Shown here: in pieces, positions 1-7,670 of the stretch
How the letters are laid out: each line of letters starts with the position of its first letter
Position numbering within the stretch: the stretch's first letter is position 1
IMG/VR virus record: IMGVR_UViG_3300044613_003165
Location: 1-62,716 of that record
Strand: one strand, 5' to 3'
Source: a virus
Length of the DNA stretch: 62,716 nt
Translations under genes and position numbers: made by a program
Notes under the pieces: generated by a model
The model's database searches: none
Told to the model about the DNA's origin: nothing
What the model saw: only the letters and a program-made list of their open reading frames with translations

Positions 1-885
1 GCGCATATTTCAGATACGCATTTTGGTGCTAATATCGAAAAAAGAGAAATGGGTCAAATTAACGAGTTTAACTGGAGCATTGCTTCAAGGCGAATGGGGC
101 TATTTGCTGAGCAAGTAGTCCAGTATAAACCACAACATCGAAAAGAAACTGACTTAGTTGTAGCCCTAAATGGCGACATTATTGCAGGAATGATTCATGA
201 CCAGGAATGGTTTGCTGATCTTTTAACTAAACAAGTAGCTGGATCTATTAAACTATTAACTCAATTCGTAAGTTACGTAGCCGGACACTTTAATAAAGTA
301 AAGGTAGTTTGTACTGTAGGTAATCACGGTAGGGCTATGCATAAATCTAACAAAAGTCGAGCTACTACGCATAAATGGGATTCCTACGAGAACATGATTT
401 ACATAGCTTTAAAGTACGCAATGGAAGCTAAACATAAAAATGTTACTGTAGAAATTCCTGTATCGCCATATGCTATTATTGATATTCAGGGTCATAAGTT
501 TTTGCAGACTCATGGAGATACTGTAATTAACGTGGGTAATCCTGGGTCTAGCATTAACATGAAAAGTATTAATACTCAAATTAAGAATTTAAATAGTTCG
601 GATATTGCGCCTACTAAGTTTTCGGGTGTTTTAGTTGGACACGTTCATGTGCCGACCGTTCAAGTAACCGATAACGGTACTGTTCTTTTAGTAAACGGAA
701 CCCTATCTGGTGCCGATCCCTACGTACAAAGCATTGGTATTTTTAGTAATGAACCTACCCAAATGATGTTTGAGGTTACGAAAGATCACGCTGTTGGAGA
801 TATCCGTTTTGTTCGTTTACAAGATGCTGATAAGAGAGTCGAATTAGAAAAGATTATTGAACCTTTAATTAACGAACTGGAGTAA
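1..885 (+). CDS. Metallophosphoesterase, 5'-truncated by window edge
   Basis: The open frame runs from base 1 without a stop, so the gene starts before the window; the ATG at 49 is internal. All signature motifs of the calcineurin-like metallophosphoesterase fold are visible: SDTHFG (D-x-H) at the very start, NGDII, GNHGR, THGD and GHVHVP. These residues bind two metal ions in phosphodiesterases and nucleases such as SbcD/Mre11. In a phage a DNA nuclease role is plausible, but substrate cannot be told from motifs. The stop is two bases before the next gene's ATG, so it heads or continues a rightward operon. Confidence 0.85.
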   Translation, partial: AHISDTHFGANIEKREMGQINEFNWSIASRRMGLFAEQVVQYKPQHRKETDLVVALNGDIIAGMIHDQEWFADLLTKQVAGSIKLLTQFVSYVAGHFNKVKVVCTVGNHGRAMHKSNKSRATTHKWDSYENMIYIALKYAMEAKHKNVTVEIPVSPYAIIDIQGHKFLQTHGDTVINVGNPGSSINMKSINTQIKNLNSSDIAPTKFSGVLVGHVHVPTVQVTDNGTVLLVNGTLSGADPYVQSIGIFSNEPTQMMFEVTKDHAVGDIRFVRLQDADKRVELEKIIEPLINELE

Positions 886-887
886 GT

Positions 888-1184
888 ATGGCTAAGAAAA
901 AATACCCTCCGATTAAACCTGGCTATGTGGTCAATAAACGTCACTATACGGTTACGTTTACTGATGAAATAGCCGGTAGACCTGATGTATTAGGGGAGTG
1001 TCACCATGAACCTCCTATTATTCTTTTAAAAAGTAAGCAAAGTGAAAAAGAAGTGTTTTCTACGCTTATTCATGAACTAGTACACGTATTTGATTTTGAA
1101 TACGATATTAACCTAACTGAAACCCAAGTACAAAAGCTTGAAAAAGCTGTGATTAGGTTTTTAAATAAAAATCAATTAATTTAA
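888..1184 (+). CDS. Small HExxH putative zinc metallopeptidase-like protein
   Basis: 98 aa. The central HELVHVFD segment (about residues 62-69) is a zincin-type HExxH motif, here followed by VFD. This is seen in short phage proteins distantly like SprT/ImmA-type zincins; a third zinc ligand is not obvious. It starts 2 nt after the metallophosphoesterase stop, so it is translationally coupled. A peptidase role is inference; it could be a zinc-binding structural protein. Confidence 0.6.
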   Translation: MAKKKYPPIKPGYVVNKRHYTVTFTDEIAGRPDVLGECHHEPPIILLKSKQSEKEVFSTLIHELVHVFDFEYDINLTETQVQKLEKAVIRFLNKNQLI

Positions 1185-1194
1185 GGAGATTAAA

Positions 1195-1416
1195 ATGTCT
1201 GATTCAGTAAATCATCCTAAGCATTACAATTCAGGTAAGTTTGAGGTAATTGATGTTATTGAGGATTGGAATCTGGGGTTTAACCTAGGTAACGCTGTAA
1301 AATACGTGGGTAGAGCGGGTAAAAAAGACCCTAATAAAACTGTAGAAGACCTATCTAAAGCTGTTTGGTACATTGAAAGGGAAATTAAACGACTAAAGAC
1401 TGAAGTAAACAAATAG
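1195..1416 (+). CDS. DUF3310 family protein
   Basis: 73 aa. It carries the pattern typical of phage DUF3310 proteins: VNHPKHYNSG at the N-terminus, FEVIDVIE, then GNAVKYVGRAGKK and a C-terminal helix with WYIEREI. The family is widespread in phages and sits near nucleotide-metabolism or replication genes; its biochemical role is not settled. A strong AAGGAG ribosome site lies 6 nt before the ATG. Confidence 0.85.
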   Translation: MSDSVNHPKHYNSGKFEVIDVIEDWNLGFNLGNAVKYVGRAGKKDPNKTVEDLSKAVWYIEREIKRLKTEVNK

Positions 1417-1431
1417 TTTATAGAGGTGTTT

Positions 1432-1575
1432 ATGGATAAAGTTATTGTAAGAGTTATTCCTGGTATTAATCCTTCTGTTAAGATTATACAGCTTATTAAT
1501 GTAGTTAACGATGTAGAAACCGTTGTACATACCCTTAAGGTTTCTATTAACGTGCCGGTGGAGGTACAAGAGTAG
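1432..1575 (+). CDS. Hypothetical 47-aa protein
   Basis: Short frame between two close neighbours, starting with ATG after a GAGGTG ribosome site. The product is rich in Val/Ile and predicted beta (MDKVIVRVIPGINPSV at its N-terminus). No family is recognised. Support comes from spacing, the ribosome site and fit in the operon. Confidence 0.6.
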   Translation: MDKVIVRVIPGINPSVKIIQLINVVNDVETVVHTLKVSINVPVEVQE

Positions 1576-1584
1576 GGGTAGTTT

Positions 1585-1878
1585 ATGCGGGATCGTAAAA
1601 AGCGTGAAAACGAAGACCTTAAAGGTGAAATTCGTCAGCTTAAAAAAGTTATTAAACACTTAAAAAAAGAAGCCGGTAAAGCAGAAAAGAAAGCCAGACG
1701 GCAAGAATACGATTTGCAAAACTTTAGCGTAGAAGAAGAATTACCAGAACCTTCTATTACTAAAGATGATAATGTTTGTGAAAATTGCGGTAAAACTGTT
1801 CAGATCATAAACCTTGAAAAACAAGGTAAGTTTTATAAGTGCTCTAACTGTAAAACTCAAAGAAGAAAAAAGACTTGA
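1585..1878 (+). CDS. Coiled-coil plus zinc-ribbon protein
   Basis: 97 aa. The N-terminal half is a highly charged Lys/Glu/Arg coiled coil. The C-terminus has two Cys pairs (CENC and CSNC, about 24 residues apart) in the form of a zinc ribbon, ending in a basic RRKKT tail. Such an arrangement fits a nucleic-acid-binding adaptor, but the partner is unknown. It is the last gene before the promoter at 1875. Confidence 0.6.
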   Translation: MRDRKKRENEDLKGEIRQLKKVIKHLKKEAGKAEKKARRQEYDLQNFSVEEELPEPSITKDDNVCENCGKTVQIINLEKQGKFYKCSNCKTQRRKKT

Positions 1879-1902
1879 CGTAATTTATAGATATAGTACA
1901 TT
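1875..1902 (+). promoter_or_regulatory. Sigma70-type promoter for leaderless RuvC-like gene
   Basis: TTGACG at 1875-1880, a 16-nt spacer, then TACATT at 1897-1902. The ATG of the next gene begins 7 nt after the -10 box and has no Shine-Dalgarno sequence, so the mRNA is likely leaderless. The same layout recurs at 5926, 6325 and 42589. Confidence 0.5.
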
Positions 1903-1910
1903 GGTACTAT
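1893..1910. promoter_or_regulatory. 7-bp inverted repeat at start codon (possible operator)
   Basis: ATAGTAC-ATTG-GTACTAT, perfect 7-bp arms, overlaps the -10 box and touches the ATG at 1909. As DNA it could be an operator; as RNA it could hide the start. No cognate protein is identified. Confidence 0.4.
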
Positions 1911-2565
1911 GAGTCTAGAACTAGCTCCTAGTGCTAACAAAAAACTACTAGTTATAGACCCAAGCGGTAGTCATTTAGCTTTTTCTATTGTAAGTATTGA
2001 CGATAAAGTTCTTACTTTTCATTATGTAGGAATGCTTTGGACTCAACCTAGCTGGGGTATTGGTAAACGCCTTTCTTATATGGAAAGAGCATTTAAATTT
2101 CTTTTAAACCTTAAAAATCACGTAGTTGACTCAATGTATACCGAGGCTTTCTTTGTAAACAAGTTTAAAATGTCCGGTATTTCAGTAATACCTACTGTTA
2201 ATAATTTAATGCAGAAAGTGATTTATGAAGAGGATTCTAGGATTGGTTATAAGGAGATTAGTCCTACGACTTGGCGTAAGGTCTTGGGTATTAAGGCTGT
2301 TACTTCTGACACTGGTGGGAAAGATTATAAATTCCCTACGGAAACTTACGTAAAGAATAATATTAAAGTTCCTTTACCTGATGAAATTATTTCTAACATT
2401 ACGTTTAATCTTAGGGCTAGACCTAATGATATTACTGACGTAATGGCTATTAGTATGGCTATAGGTAAAACATTAGGATGTACTGAATTTGATGTAACTT
2501 CTTATTGTTTTAATTATGGATTGTTTTATAACAGTTTAAAGGAGTTATATGAAAATTTTAAGTAG
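1909..2565 (+). CDS. RuvC-like Holliday junction resolvase
   Basis: 218 aa. The layout matches RuvC-type RNase H-fold resolvases: LLVIDPSGSHLAFS (first Asp about residue 17), YTEAFF (Glu about 79), ISPTTWRKVLG in the middle, and NDITDVMAISMA (two Asp) near the C-terminus. Phages use such enzymes to cut branched DNA before packaging. The ATG overlaps an inverted repeat and lacks a ribosome site (leaderless). Its 3' end overlaps the protease gene by 17 nt. Confidence 0.75.
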   Translation: MSLELAPSANKKLLVIDPSGSHLAFSIVSIDDKVLTFHYVGMLWTQPSWGIGKRLSYMERAFKFLLNLKNHVVDSMYTEAFFVNKFKMSGISVIPTVNNLMQKVIYEEDSRIGYKEISPTTWRKVLGIKAVTSDTGGKDYKFPTETYVKNNIKVPLPDEIISNITFNLRARPNDITDVMAISMAIGKTLGCTEFDVTSYCFNYGLFYNSLKELYENFK

Positions 2566-3265
2566 TATTGTTCGAGTAATTGCTGCTGTTTTAATCTTTT
2601 TATCGTCGGCTTATTTAGTGCTTCAGGCCCCGCAAATGCACTCTGAGTATATGCGAAATAAGGTAGGGGCTACTGTTTCTCTGTTAAACAATGGTCAAAG
2701 AACAGGAGGTGGAACAGGGTTTCAGGTAACAACCTCAAAGGGTGTTCAGTATACGCTAACTAACCGTCACGTTTGTCGAATGGATAAACCTATTAACACT
2801 TTAGTTAACGGTAAACGAAGAACATTAAAGATTGTTAAGGTATCCTCTAAAACAGATCTTTGTGTACTTGAGGCTATTAAGGAATTAAGGGCTTTAGATC
2901 TTGCTAGTTCTGTTAAAATCGGTGAGGGTATTGCTGCACTTGGACACCCTCAGTTATTACCTCTGGCCTTAACTAGGGGCGAATTAATGGGTTACGCTAG
3001 TGTTGGTATTGGAGAAGCTATGGTATTTAATCCTGCTCAATGCCCTAAAGCTACTGAACCAGTAATGAGTTTATTTGGTGTTATTTGTGTTCGAGAATAC
3101 AAAGCCGGTGTTACTAATGTCACTATTTTACCTGGATCTTCCGGTAGTCCTATGGTAAACTTTTGGGGTAATCTAGTAGGCGTTGTATTTGCTGCCAACA
3201 ATTCTAGTAATTGGGGATTAGTTATTCCATTAAACGAAGTAAGGGAGTTTTTAGAAAGCCTATGA
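2549..3265 (+). CDS. Membrane-anchored trypsin-like serine protease
   Basis: 238 aa. An N-terminal hydrophobic segment (about residues 5-27) predicts a signal anchor or signal peptide. The catalytic triad of the chymotrypsin/HtrA fold is visible: His74 in NRHVC, Asp103 in KTDLCV and Ser198 in GSSGSP. No PDZ domain follows, so it is shorter than host DegP/HtrA. It probably acts in the periplasm; the target is unknown. An AAAGGAG ribosome site lies inside the end of the RuvC-like gene. An exported protease is uncommon in a phage. Confidence 0.75.
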   Translation: MKILSSIVRVIAAVLIFLSSAYLVLQAPQMHSEYMRNKVGATVSLLNNGQRTGGGTGFQVTTSKGVQYTLTNRHVCRMDKPINTLVNGKRRTLKIVKVSSKTDLCVLEAIKELRALDLASSVKIGEGIAALGHPQLLPLALTRGELMGYASVGIGEAMVFNPAQCPKATEPVMSLFGVICVREYKAGVTNVTILPGSSGSPMVNFWGNLVGVVFAANNSSNWGLVIPLNEVREFLESL

Positions 3266-3537
3266 AAAAATTAACTGAGTTATTTAAAAAATGGGGTTTA
3301 GCTGTTCTAGGTGTAATTGCTGGGATTATTGTACTGTTTCGATTTAGAGATAAGTTAGACGGCATTCTTTCAAAAGAAAAACTACAAAAAACTAATGAGG
3401 AATCAACCCGATTAGAAACTGTAGTAAAAATTAATAAAGAAGGCATTAAACGTCATTACAATGAAATGACTGAAAAACAAGAAGAAGCCGATAAAGTCAA
3501 ACCTAGTGAAGTAGAAGATTTTTATAAGAGGCGTTAA
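3262..3537 (+). CDS. Small single-span membrane protein
   Basis: 91 aa from the ATG at 3262, which overlaps the protease stop (ATGA). A longer frame from 3211 lies inside the protease gene and is less likely. One transmembrane helix (about residues 12-25, WGLAVLGVIAGIIVLF) is followed by a long charged, probably coiled-coil tail. It might partner the protease or be a spanin or holin accessory; there is no specific motif. Confidence 0.6.
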   Translation: MKKLTELFKKWGLAVLGVIAGIIVLFRFRDKLDGILSKEKLQKTNEESTRLETVVKINKEGIKRHYNEMTEKQEEADKVKPSEVEDFYKRR

Positions 3538-3538
3538 A

Positions 3539-3961
3539 ATGAAAGCCAAAGTAACAAGTAGCGTTGTGTATAGTGGTAAATTTAAAGATGTTAAATCTGT
3601 ATTACCTAAACTAATGCTATCTAAAAAGGGTATTTTAGATTTACATAAAAAAATAGGTTATTTAACTAAGGTTAGAATTGGATACGCTACAGAATCTTCT
3701 TTAAACCCTGATGTATTGGTTGAAGGTACTGAGGGTAAGCAAATTATTACCCAACATTTTCAAATAAATACAACTAATAAAGAAGAGTTCTATCACGTAG
3801 GTTATCGTCGTAGTGACGATTGGTTAGGATTAGACGGTAAATTAATTCACAAGTCTAAAGGTGTTTTACTTAGAATTGAATATCTTAGTACAGGAACAAA
3901 CTTGTTTAAGTTTATGTTTTATAAGTTTATGAAGTTATTTACGGTTAAGCGCGAGTCTTAG
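3539..3961 (+). CDS. Hypothetical 140-aa protein
   Basis: Follows the previous stop by 1 nt. The product is basic and mixed alpha/beta, with a hydrophobic C-terminal FKFMFYKFMKLFTV stretch that might be amphipathic or membrane-associated. No family is recognised. Its last 27 nt overlap the convergent gene 3935-4195. Confidence 0.55.
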   Translation: MKAKVTSSVVYSGKFKDVKSVLPKLMLSKKGILDLHKKIGYLTKVRIGYATESSLNPDVLVEGTEGKQIITQHFQINTTNKEEFYHVGYRRSDDWLGLDGKLIHKSKGVLLRIEYLSTGTNLFKFMFYKFMKLFTVKRES

Positions 3962-4195
3962 CTTACCGAATTGACGATTAGCCCTATTAGCTTTTTGTTT
4001 GTCTCTAATAGCGCTTTTTTTCTCTTTGCTGCTAAGTTCTGACCAGGTTTTAGGTGTGCCGCTTGTTATCCTAACACTAGGGCGACACTTTTCGGGATTT
4101 TGTTTGTCTTTGCTTGTACCGCAAGGCTTACCGTCAGGCTTGGTCCACTTTTCTTTGTGCCAACGAGCTAAACCCGTAGTAGTTGGCTTAGGCAT
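3935..4195 (-). CDS. Small basic Cys-containing protein (giant-virus/phage DUF type)
   Basis: 86 aa, strongly basic. The pattern ARWHKEKW, KPCG, CRPS and TPKTWSELSSKEKKSAIRDKQ resembles short conserved proteins known from large phages and algal viruses, usually with no assigned role. It is the last gene of the three-gene basic cluster and overlaps the convergent plus-strand gene. The similarity is from memory of the pattern, not a search. Confidence 0.6.
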   Translation of the reverse strand: MPKPTTTGLARWHKEKWTKPDGKPCGTSKDKQNPEKCRPSVRITSGTPKTWSELSSKEKKSAIRDKQKANRANRQFGKLRLALNRK

Positions 4196-4382
4196 AGCCT
4201 CCGCCTTTTTCCTTGTATCGCTTGACTAACCAAGAACTACCGTAAGCACTAGGCCACTTAGTAAATTTACGTTTAGCCTCAGCTTTTACTTGGGCGTATA
4301 ATTTAGGATTAGTGGGTTTATCTCCGGTAGAGGTTCTGCCCATTGATTCTTTAAGTTTTTTAAATTCTCGTTTTTTAGCCAT
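4188..4382 (-). CDS. DUF5872-like small protein
   Basis: 64 aa. KPTNPKLYAQVKAEAKRKF, WPSAYGSSWLVKRYKEKGGGY is the signature of a short conserved protein family (DUF5872-like) found in phages and giant viruses. Basic and helical, probably nucleic-acid- or virion-associated. It overlaps the downstream gene by 8 nt and abuts the upstream one (TAATG). Confidence 0.65.
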   Translation of the reverse strand: MAKKREFKKLKESMGRTSTGDKPTNPKLYAQVKAEAKRKFTKWPSAYGSSWLVKRYKEKGGGYA

Positions 4383-4648
4383 TATGATTTATTCCTTGGC
4401 CATAGGGTTTTACATGCCCAGTGTTGAGCACCTAGTTTGGTTTTTGGTTCGTCGCACTTATGTCGTGCTCTAAATGATTTTTTAGCAGCTTTAGAATAAT
4501 TATGTCTATAGCCCTTTTGTCCAAATCTTATAATTTTTTCTTTACCATCTTCGCAAGCTTTAACCACTGCTTTTTTAACTGGATGACTAGGAGTCATTTT
4601 AGGTTGATTGCATTTTAGCATTTCACGAAGTTTACTAAACTTTGCCAT
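4382..4648 (-). CDS. Small basic Cys/His-rich protein
   Basis: 88 aa. Contains HPVKKAVVKACEDGKEKIIRFG, KSFRARHKC and HWACKTLW, an arrangement of Cys/His and aromatics seen in short phage/giant-virus proteins. It starts 1 nt after the lytic-transglycosylase gene, so all three small basic genes are co-transcribed with it. Function unknown. Confidence 0.6.
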   Translation of the reverse strand: MAKFSKLREMLKCNQPKMTPSHPVKKAVVKACEDGKEKIIRFGQKGYRHNYSKAAKKSFRARHKCDEPKTKLGAQHWACKTLWPRNKS

Positions 4649-4649
4649 A

Positions 4650-5918
4650 TTAAAGTAACCTATTTATTCTCTTATTAGCAGGTACTCTAAACTTTTCTAG
4701 TTCTTTTTGTAGTTCTCTAGCGCGTTTAATGCGATCACTTTGTTCTAGTTTTTTAGGATCTATTTTACTATGAGTAAGATTACTACCTTTTTCCCAAGCG
4801 TAGGTAGCTCTTTCTAAATCGTTTTTATTCTTAAATAAGACTTCTTTAGCTAATAAACGAGCTATAGTTTTTTCAAAAGCTGGATCATTTTCTACCATTT
4901 TAGCTAATTCTTGTTTGTCTAGTTTAGCTAAATCTTTAAATTGTTGTCTATTTTCTGCTGGTACTAGTTTACCGAGCACGTTAATTTCGCTACCGGCTTT
5001 AGTTAAAACATCTTTAATGGTATTAGGTAATAATCCGTAGCTTCCTACGGCTTTATCGCCTTTATGTATTCCCGACTTAATAACCTTGTGATTTTTATTT
5101 TGACCAAATGAAGATTCTAAGCCTTGTTGTAATAATAAGAAATTATCTAGTTTATTATCATCTAATTCAGTTTTAGTAAGATCTTCGATAAAGTTACGTC
5201 CTGGTTTAGTAGGTCTTACTGACCCAGCCTCGGCTTCCATAGCCTTTGTGCCTAAAGTACCTGCTGCTAGTCCTGTTCCTAACTTTAGTTTATTAGGTAA
5301 ACCTTCGATAGCTTTTCTTTTTATATTAGCAAAATTATCGGCGGTGTCTTTTATGGCTTTTTCTTTAATAGGATCATAGTAGACTGTATTCTCTAACACA
5401 TCTTTTACATACGGATCGTCTAAACTATCGGTAATCTCTTTTATAGTTTCTTCTTCGGTTTTATAAGTTTTTTTTATTGTAGGCAGTTTAGTAGGCTTAC
5501 TAGTTTTTGGTTTTAGATCAAGAATTTCTCTTAGGGTCGGTGAAGCGTACTGCTCTGTACCCTTTACGACTGTAGGCGCTTTACTAGCGCTTTCTTCTGC
5601 TACCTGTCTAGCAAAGTTTAAGTCATCAACCGCTTCTTTAGCCAATCGACCTTTAGGAATAGGTAAACCCTTTACTCCAATGCTGCCTACGGTACTAGCT
5701 GCTGACTGCGCTAAATTAAGTTGTTGGGCTAATTTTCTATTAAGGTCTTCTTCTGTGCTGGTATCTCCGGCCTTGCGTAAAACGCCTTTATTAAGCTCTA
5801 CAAGACCCTTCTCAGTGTCGCTTAAGTCCTCGATGCCTTTATCTGATTCTACAGAACCAGCGCCTTCTTCTTCCTTTAAACGATTAATAGAATTAACTAT
5901 AGACCTACGGTAATCCAT
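4650..5918 (-). CDS. Virion-associated lytic transglycosylase-like protein
   Basis: 422 aa. The N-terminal half is charged, low-complexity and helical. From about residue 260 there is an SLT-like domain: LQQGLESSFGQN (catalytic Glu about 268) and GDKAVGSYGLLPNTIKDVL (the G-x-Y-x-L block). This matches peptidoglycan-cutting domains carried by podovirus ejection proteins such as T7 gp16, here in a much shorter protein. It is likely packed in the virion and opens the cell wall during DNA entry. AGGAG ribosome site and TAACAAATA motif lie upstream. Confidence 0.7.
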   Translation of the reverse strand: MDYRRSIVNSINRLKEEEGAGSVESDKGIEDLSDTEKGLVELNKGVLRKAGDTSTEEDLNRKLAQQLNLAQSAASTVGSIGVKGLPIPKGRLAKEAVDDLNFARQVAEESASKAPTVVKGTEQYASPTLREILDLKPKTSKPTKLPTIKKTYKTEEETIKEITDSLDDPYVKDVLENTVYYDPIKEKAIKDTADNFANIKRKAIEGLPNKLKLGTGLAAGTLGTKAMEAEAGSVRPTKPGRNFIEDLTKTELDDNKLDNFLLLQQGLESSFGQNKNHKVIKSGIHKGDKAVGSYGLLPNTIKDVLTKAGSEINVLGKLVPAENRQQFKDLAKLDKQELAKMVENDPAFEKTIARLLAKEVLFKNKNDLERATYAWEKGSNLTHSKIDPKKLEQSDRIKRARELQKELEKFRVPANKRINRLL

Positions 5919-5925
5919 TTAGAGC

Positions 5926-5954
5926 TTGACTCCTATTAAATTATTTGTTAAATT
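5926..5954 (+). promoter_or_regulatory. Sigma70-type promoter, leaderless start
   Basis: TTGACT (5926-5931), 17-nt spacer, TAAATT (5949-5954), then ATG at 5962. The predicted transcript starts at or next to the ATG and no ribosome site is present. It overlaps the oppositely directed TAACAAATA motif. Confidence 0.65.
5942..5950 (-). promoter_or_regulatory. TAACAAATA motif (putative late promoter)
   Basis: Exact TAACAAATA on the minus strand, 23 nt before the ATG of the lytic-transglycosylase gene (5918). Confidence 0.55.
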
Positions 5955-5961
5955 GTAATAT

Positions 5962-6324
5962 ATGAGAACTATTAGCTTTTTTCTATTAATGTCATTAAGT
6001 TTCAATACCTTAGCTCAAGTACAGTACATCGAAAAAGGAACTCAAGCTCCTTTTACTGGTTATCTATTTACTCCTGAAGCAGAGTTAAAAAACCGTAAGG
6101 ATTTGATTCAACTGGATATGTTTCGTCAAACTGTACCCCTTTTAGAGCAAAATAACACCCTTTTAACCAAGCAGGTAGACCTATGGCGAACTCAATCAGA
6201 TGAGTTATCTAAACAACTTATTAGACAAGAAAGAAGTACCTTTTGGCAAAATCTAGGATATTTTGCTTTAGGTGCTGTTTTAACCACTGGCCTAGCTTTT
6301 GCAGTAAACCAATCAACTAAGTAA
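5962..6324 (+). CDS. Exported protein with C-terminal membrane anchor
   Basis: 120 aa. N-terminal signal peptide (MRTISFFLLMSLSFNTLAQ, likely cut after Ala-Gln area, no lipobox Cys), a middle helical/coiled-coil region, and a C-terminal transmembrane helix (about residues 96-114). A periplasm-spanning protein fixed at its C-terminus recalls unimolecular spanins, but the missing lipobox argues against a classic u-spanin. Transcribed from its own leaderless promoter. Confidence 0.6.
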   Translation: MRTISFFLLMSLSFNTLAQVQYIEKGTQAPFTGYLFTPEAELKNRKDLIQLDMFRQTVPLLEQNNTLLTKQVDLWRTQSDELSKQLIRQERSTFWQNLGYFALGAVLTTGLAFAVNQSTK

Positions 6325-6352
6325 TTGACTTATTGGTATGAAATGGTAAATT
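6325..6352 (+). promoter_or_regulatory. Sigma70-type promoter, leaderless start
   Basis: TTGACT (6325-6330), 16-nt spacer, TAAATT (6347-6352), ATG at 6362. The -35 box begins on the base after the stop codon of the upstream gene. There is no ribosome site before the ATG. Confidence 0.6.
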
Positions 6353-6361
6353 AGATATATC

Positions 6362-6982
6362 ATGGACGAGAAAGACCTCAAGGATGAGGTTTATACTGAT
6401 GATCTTGGTATAGACCCTGCCGTTGGTGAAGTATTAAAAGCGGCAGATCTAAGTAAATTAGATAAAAGATCTACCCATATTATAAAAGAAATACGTAGAT
6501 TTATTATTGGTAATAACATAAAGCCTGGTAAAACAGGTATATTTTCTGAAATGGTATATGATCTTTATGTTCAGTGGTCCGATGCTCCAGTTTCGCCTCA
6601 GTGGTTTACGCAACACTTTAGGCTTTTCTTTCGTCGTTCTACTTGGTCTGATAGATTTTACTACTACAAGTTAGACCCTAAACCTTTTGGGGTAGAAGAA
6701 GATTTTAGCGTATACACTGCTTATAAACAAAAAGCGGGTTTACTTAAAAAGAAAAAAACAAAGCTTAATAAATATTATGGTGTTTATAGACTACCTTTTG
6801 GTGGATTTGTAGCTAGAGCTAAGAATCAAAATGGTGAGACGGTTTCGTTGGGTTTTTTTAAAACACCAAAAGAAGCGGCTATAAACTACGATAAATATGT
6901 TTATTTATTATGGGGTAGATCAGCCCATTTAAACTTCCCAGGAAGGATAAAAGAATATGAAAAAGAGTACCGCGAAAAGTAA
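6362..6982 (+). CDS. AP2-domain DNA-binding protein
   Basis: 206 aa. Residues about 134-190 form an AP2/ERF-like domain: KYYGVYRLPFGGFVARA, SLGFFKTPKEAAINYDKY and AHLNFP. In phages and bacteria this DNA-binding fold is usually tied to homing HNH endonucleases, but no nuclease motif is seen here. The N-terminal half (about 40-110) is an unrecognised helical domain with many aromatics (FTQHFRLFFRRSTWSDRFYYYK), maybe a winged helix. It could be a regulator. Overlaps the next gene by 26 nt. Confidence 0.7.
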   Translation: MDEKDLKDEVYTDDLGIDPAVGEVLKAADLSKLDKRSTHIIKEIRRFIIGNNIKPGKTGIFSEMVYDLYVQWSDAPVSPQWFTQHFRLFFRRSTWSDRFYYYKLDPKPFGVEEDFSVYTAYKQKAGLLKKKKTKLNKYYGVYRLPFGGFVARAKNQNGETVSLGFFKTPKEAAINYDKYVYLLWGRSAHLNFPGRIKEYEKEYREK

Positions 6983-7430
6983 AAAGAAAAAAAGCGTACA
7001 CCGCAACAAAGAAAAGAATGTAACCTTTAACCTAAAAAGAATGGTAGCTAATAGAAGAGAACAATTAGCCGTAGATTATTTAAATCAGTTATCTGAAAAA
7101 GAAAAGAACTGGCTAAATAGATTTAATGAGGAATATGTATTGGCTAATTTTAATCATCCTGGTAAGGTATTAGATGACTCACCTAAAGCTAAAAAAAGAT
7201 CTTACGATGCTAATAACGCAAGAAATAGATGTCTTTATACAATGAGTAAAGTAACTGGTAAGTTAAATAAAATTATGTCTAAAGAGCATTTAGAAATACT
7301 ATTAGATCATGATAGATCTAATCAAAATCCCGAAGATGCGCTAATTGAAGCGATAGATGCTAAATTAGATTATACTAAGCTCTTGGAGGAGCTTAACCAA
7401 AGCAAAAAGGGTAGTAAAGACTCCGACTAA
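6957..7430 (+). CDS. Hypothetical basic 157-aa protein
   Basis: The N-terminus is Lys/Arg rich (KKSTAKSKKKKSVHRNK), followed by a helical body with no recognised family. Its start lies in the end of the AP2 gene after an AAGGAT site. By position next to a DNA-binding protein it may bind DNA; a small-terminase role was considered but is unsupported. Its last 66 nt overlap the convergent gene 7365-7643. Confidence 0.55.
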   Translation: MKKSTAKSKKKKSVHRNKEKNVTFNLKRMVANRREQLAVDYLNQLSEKEKNWLNRFNEEYVLANFNHPGKVLDDSPKAKKRSYDANNARNRCLYTMSKVTGKLNKIMSKEHLEILLDHDRSNQNPEDALIEAIDAKLDYTKLLEELNQSKKGSKDSD

Positions 7431-7643
7431 CCAAAGACTTCCGGAAAACCATTTAATAGGAGCTTCTACTTTTTCTAGTCGTTTATTTAATTCATTGGCT
7501 TTTAATTGGGCAGCTTCGTCTTGATTAGCGTGAAAACTAAGAGCACCTTCAATTCTGCCCATTCGATCTCTTAGATCACTAAATCCCTCATCTACTTTTT
7601 CTTGAAGATGAATTATTTGCTTTTCTAAAAATGAGTTATCCAC
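7365..7643 (-). CDS. Coiled-coil protein with C-terminal membrane helix (holin/XhlA-like)
   Basis: 92 aa. N-terminal coiled coil (FLEKQIIHLQEKVDEGFSDL) and a C-terminal hydrophobic span (about 66-86, WFSGSLWLVGVFTTLFALVK). This layout is shared with haemolysin XhlA-type phage lysis accessories. Placed just downstream of the ejection-protein genes in the late direction. The lysis role is inference from topology. Confidence 0.5.
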   Translation of the reverse strand: MDNSFLEKQIIHLQEKVDEGFSDLRDRMGRIEGALSFHANQDEAAQLKANELNKRLEKVEAPIKWFSGSLWLVGVFTTLFALVKLLQELSII

Positions 7644-7670
7644 GATACAATCCTAATTAGTTACTAGCGT

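Noticed and set aside
3211-3261. Longer start for the 3262 membrane protein
   Set aside because: It would lie within the protease C-terminus without a ribosome site, whereas ATG 3262 forms the usual ATGA overlap.
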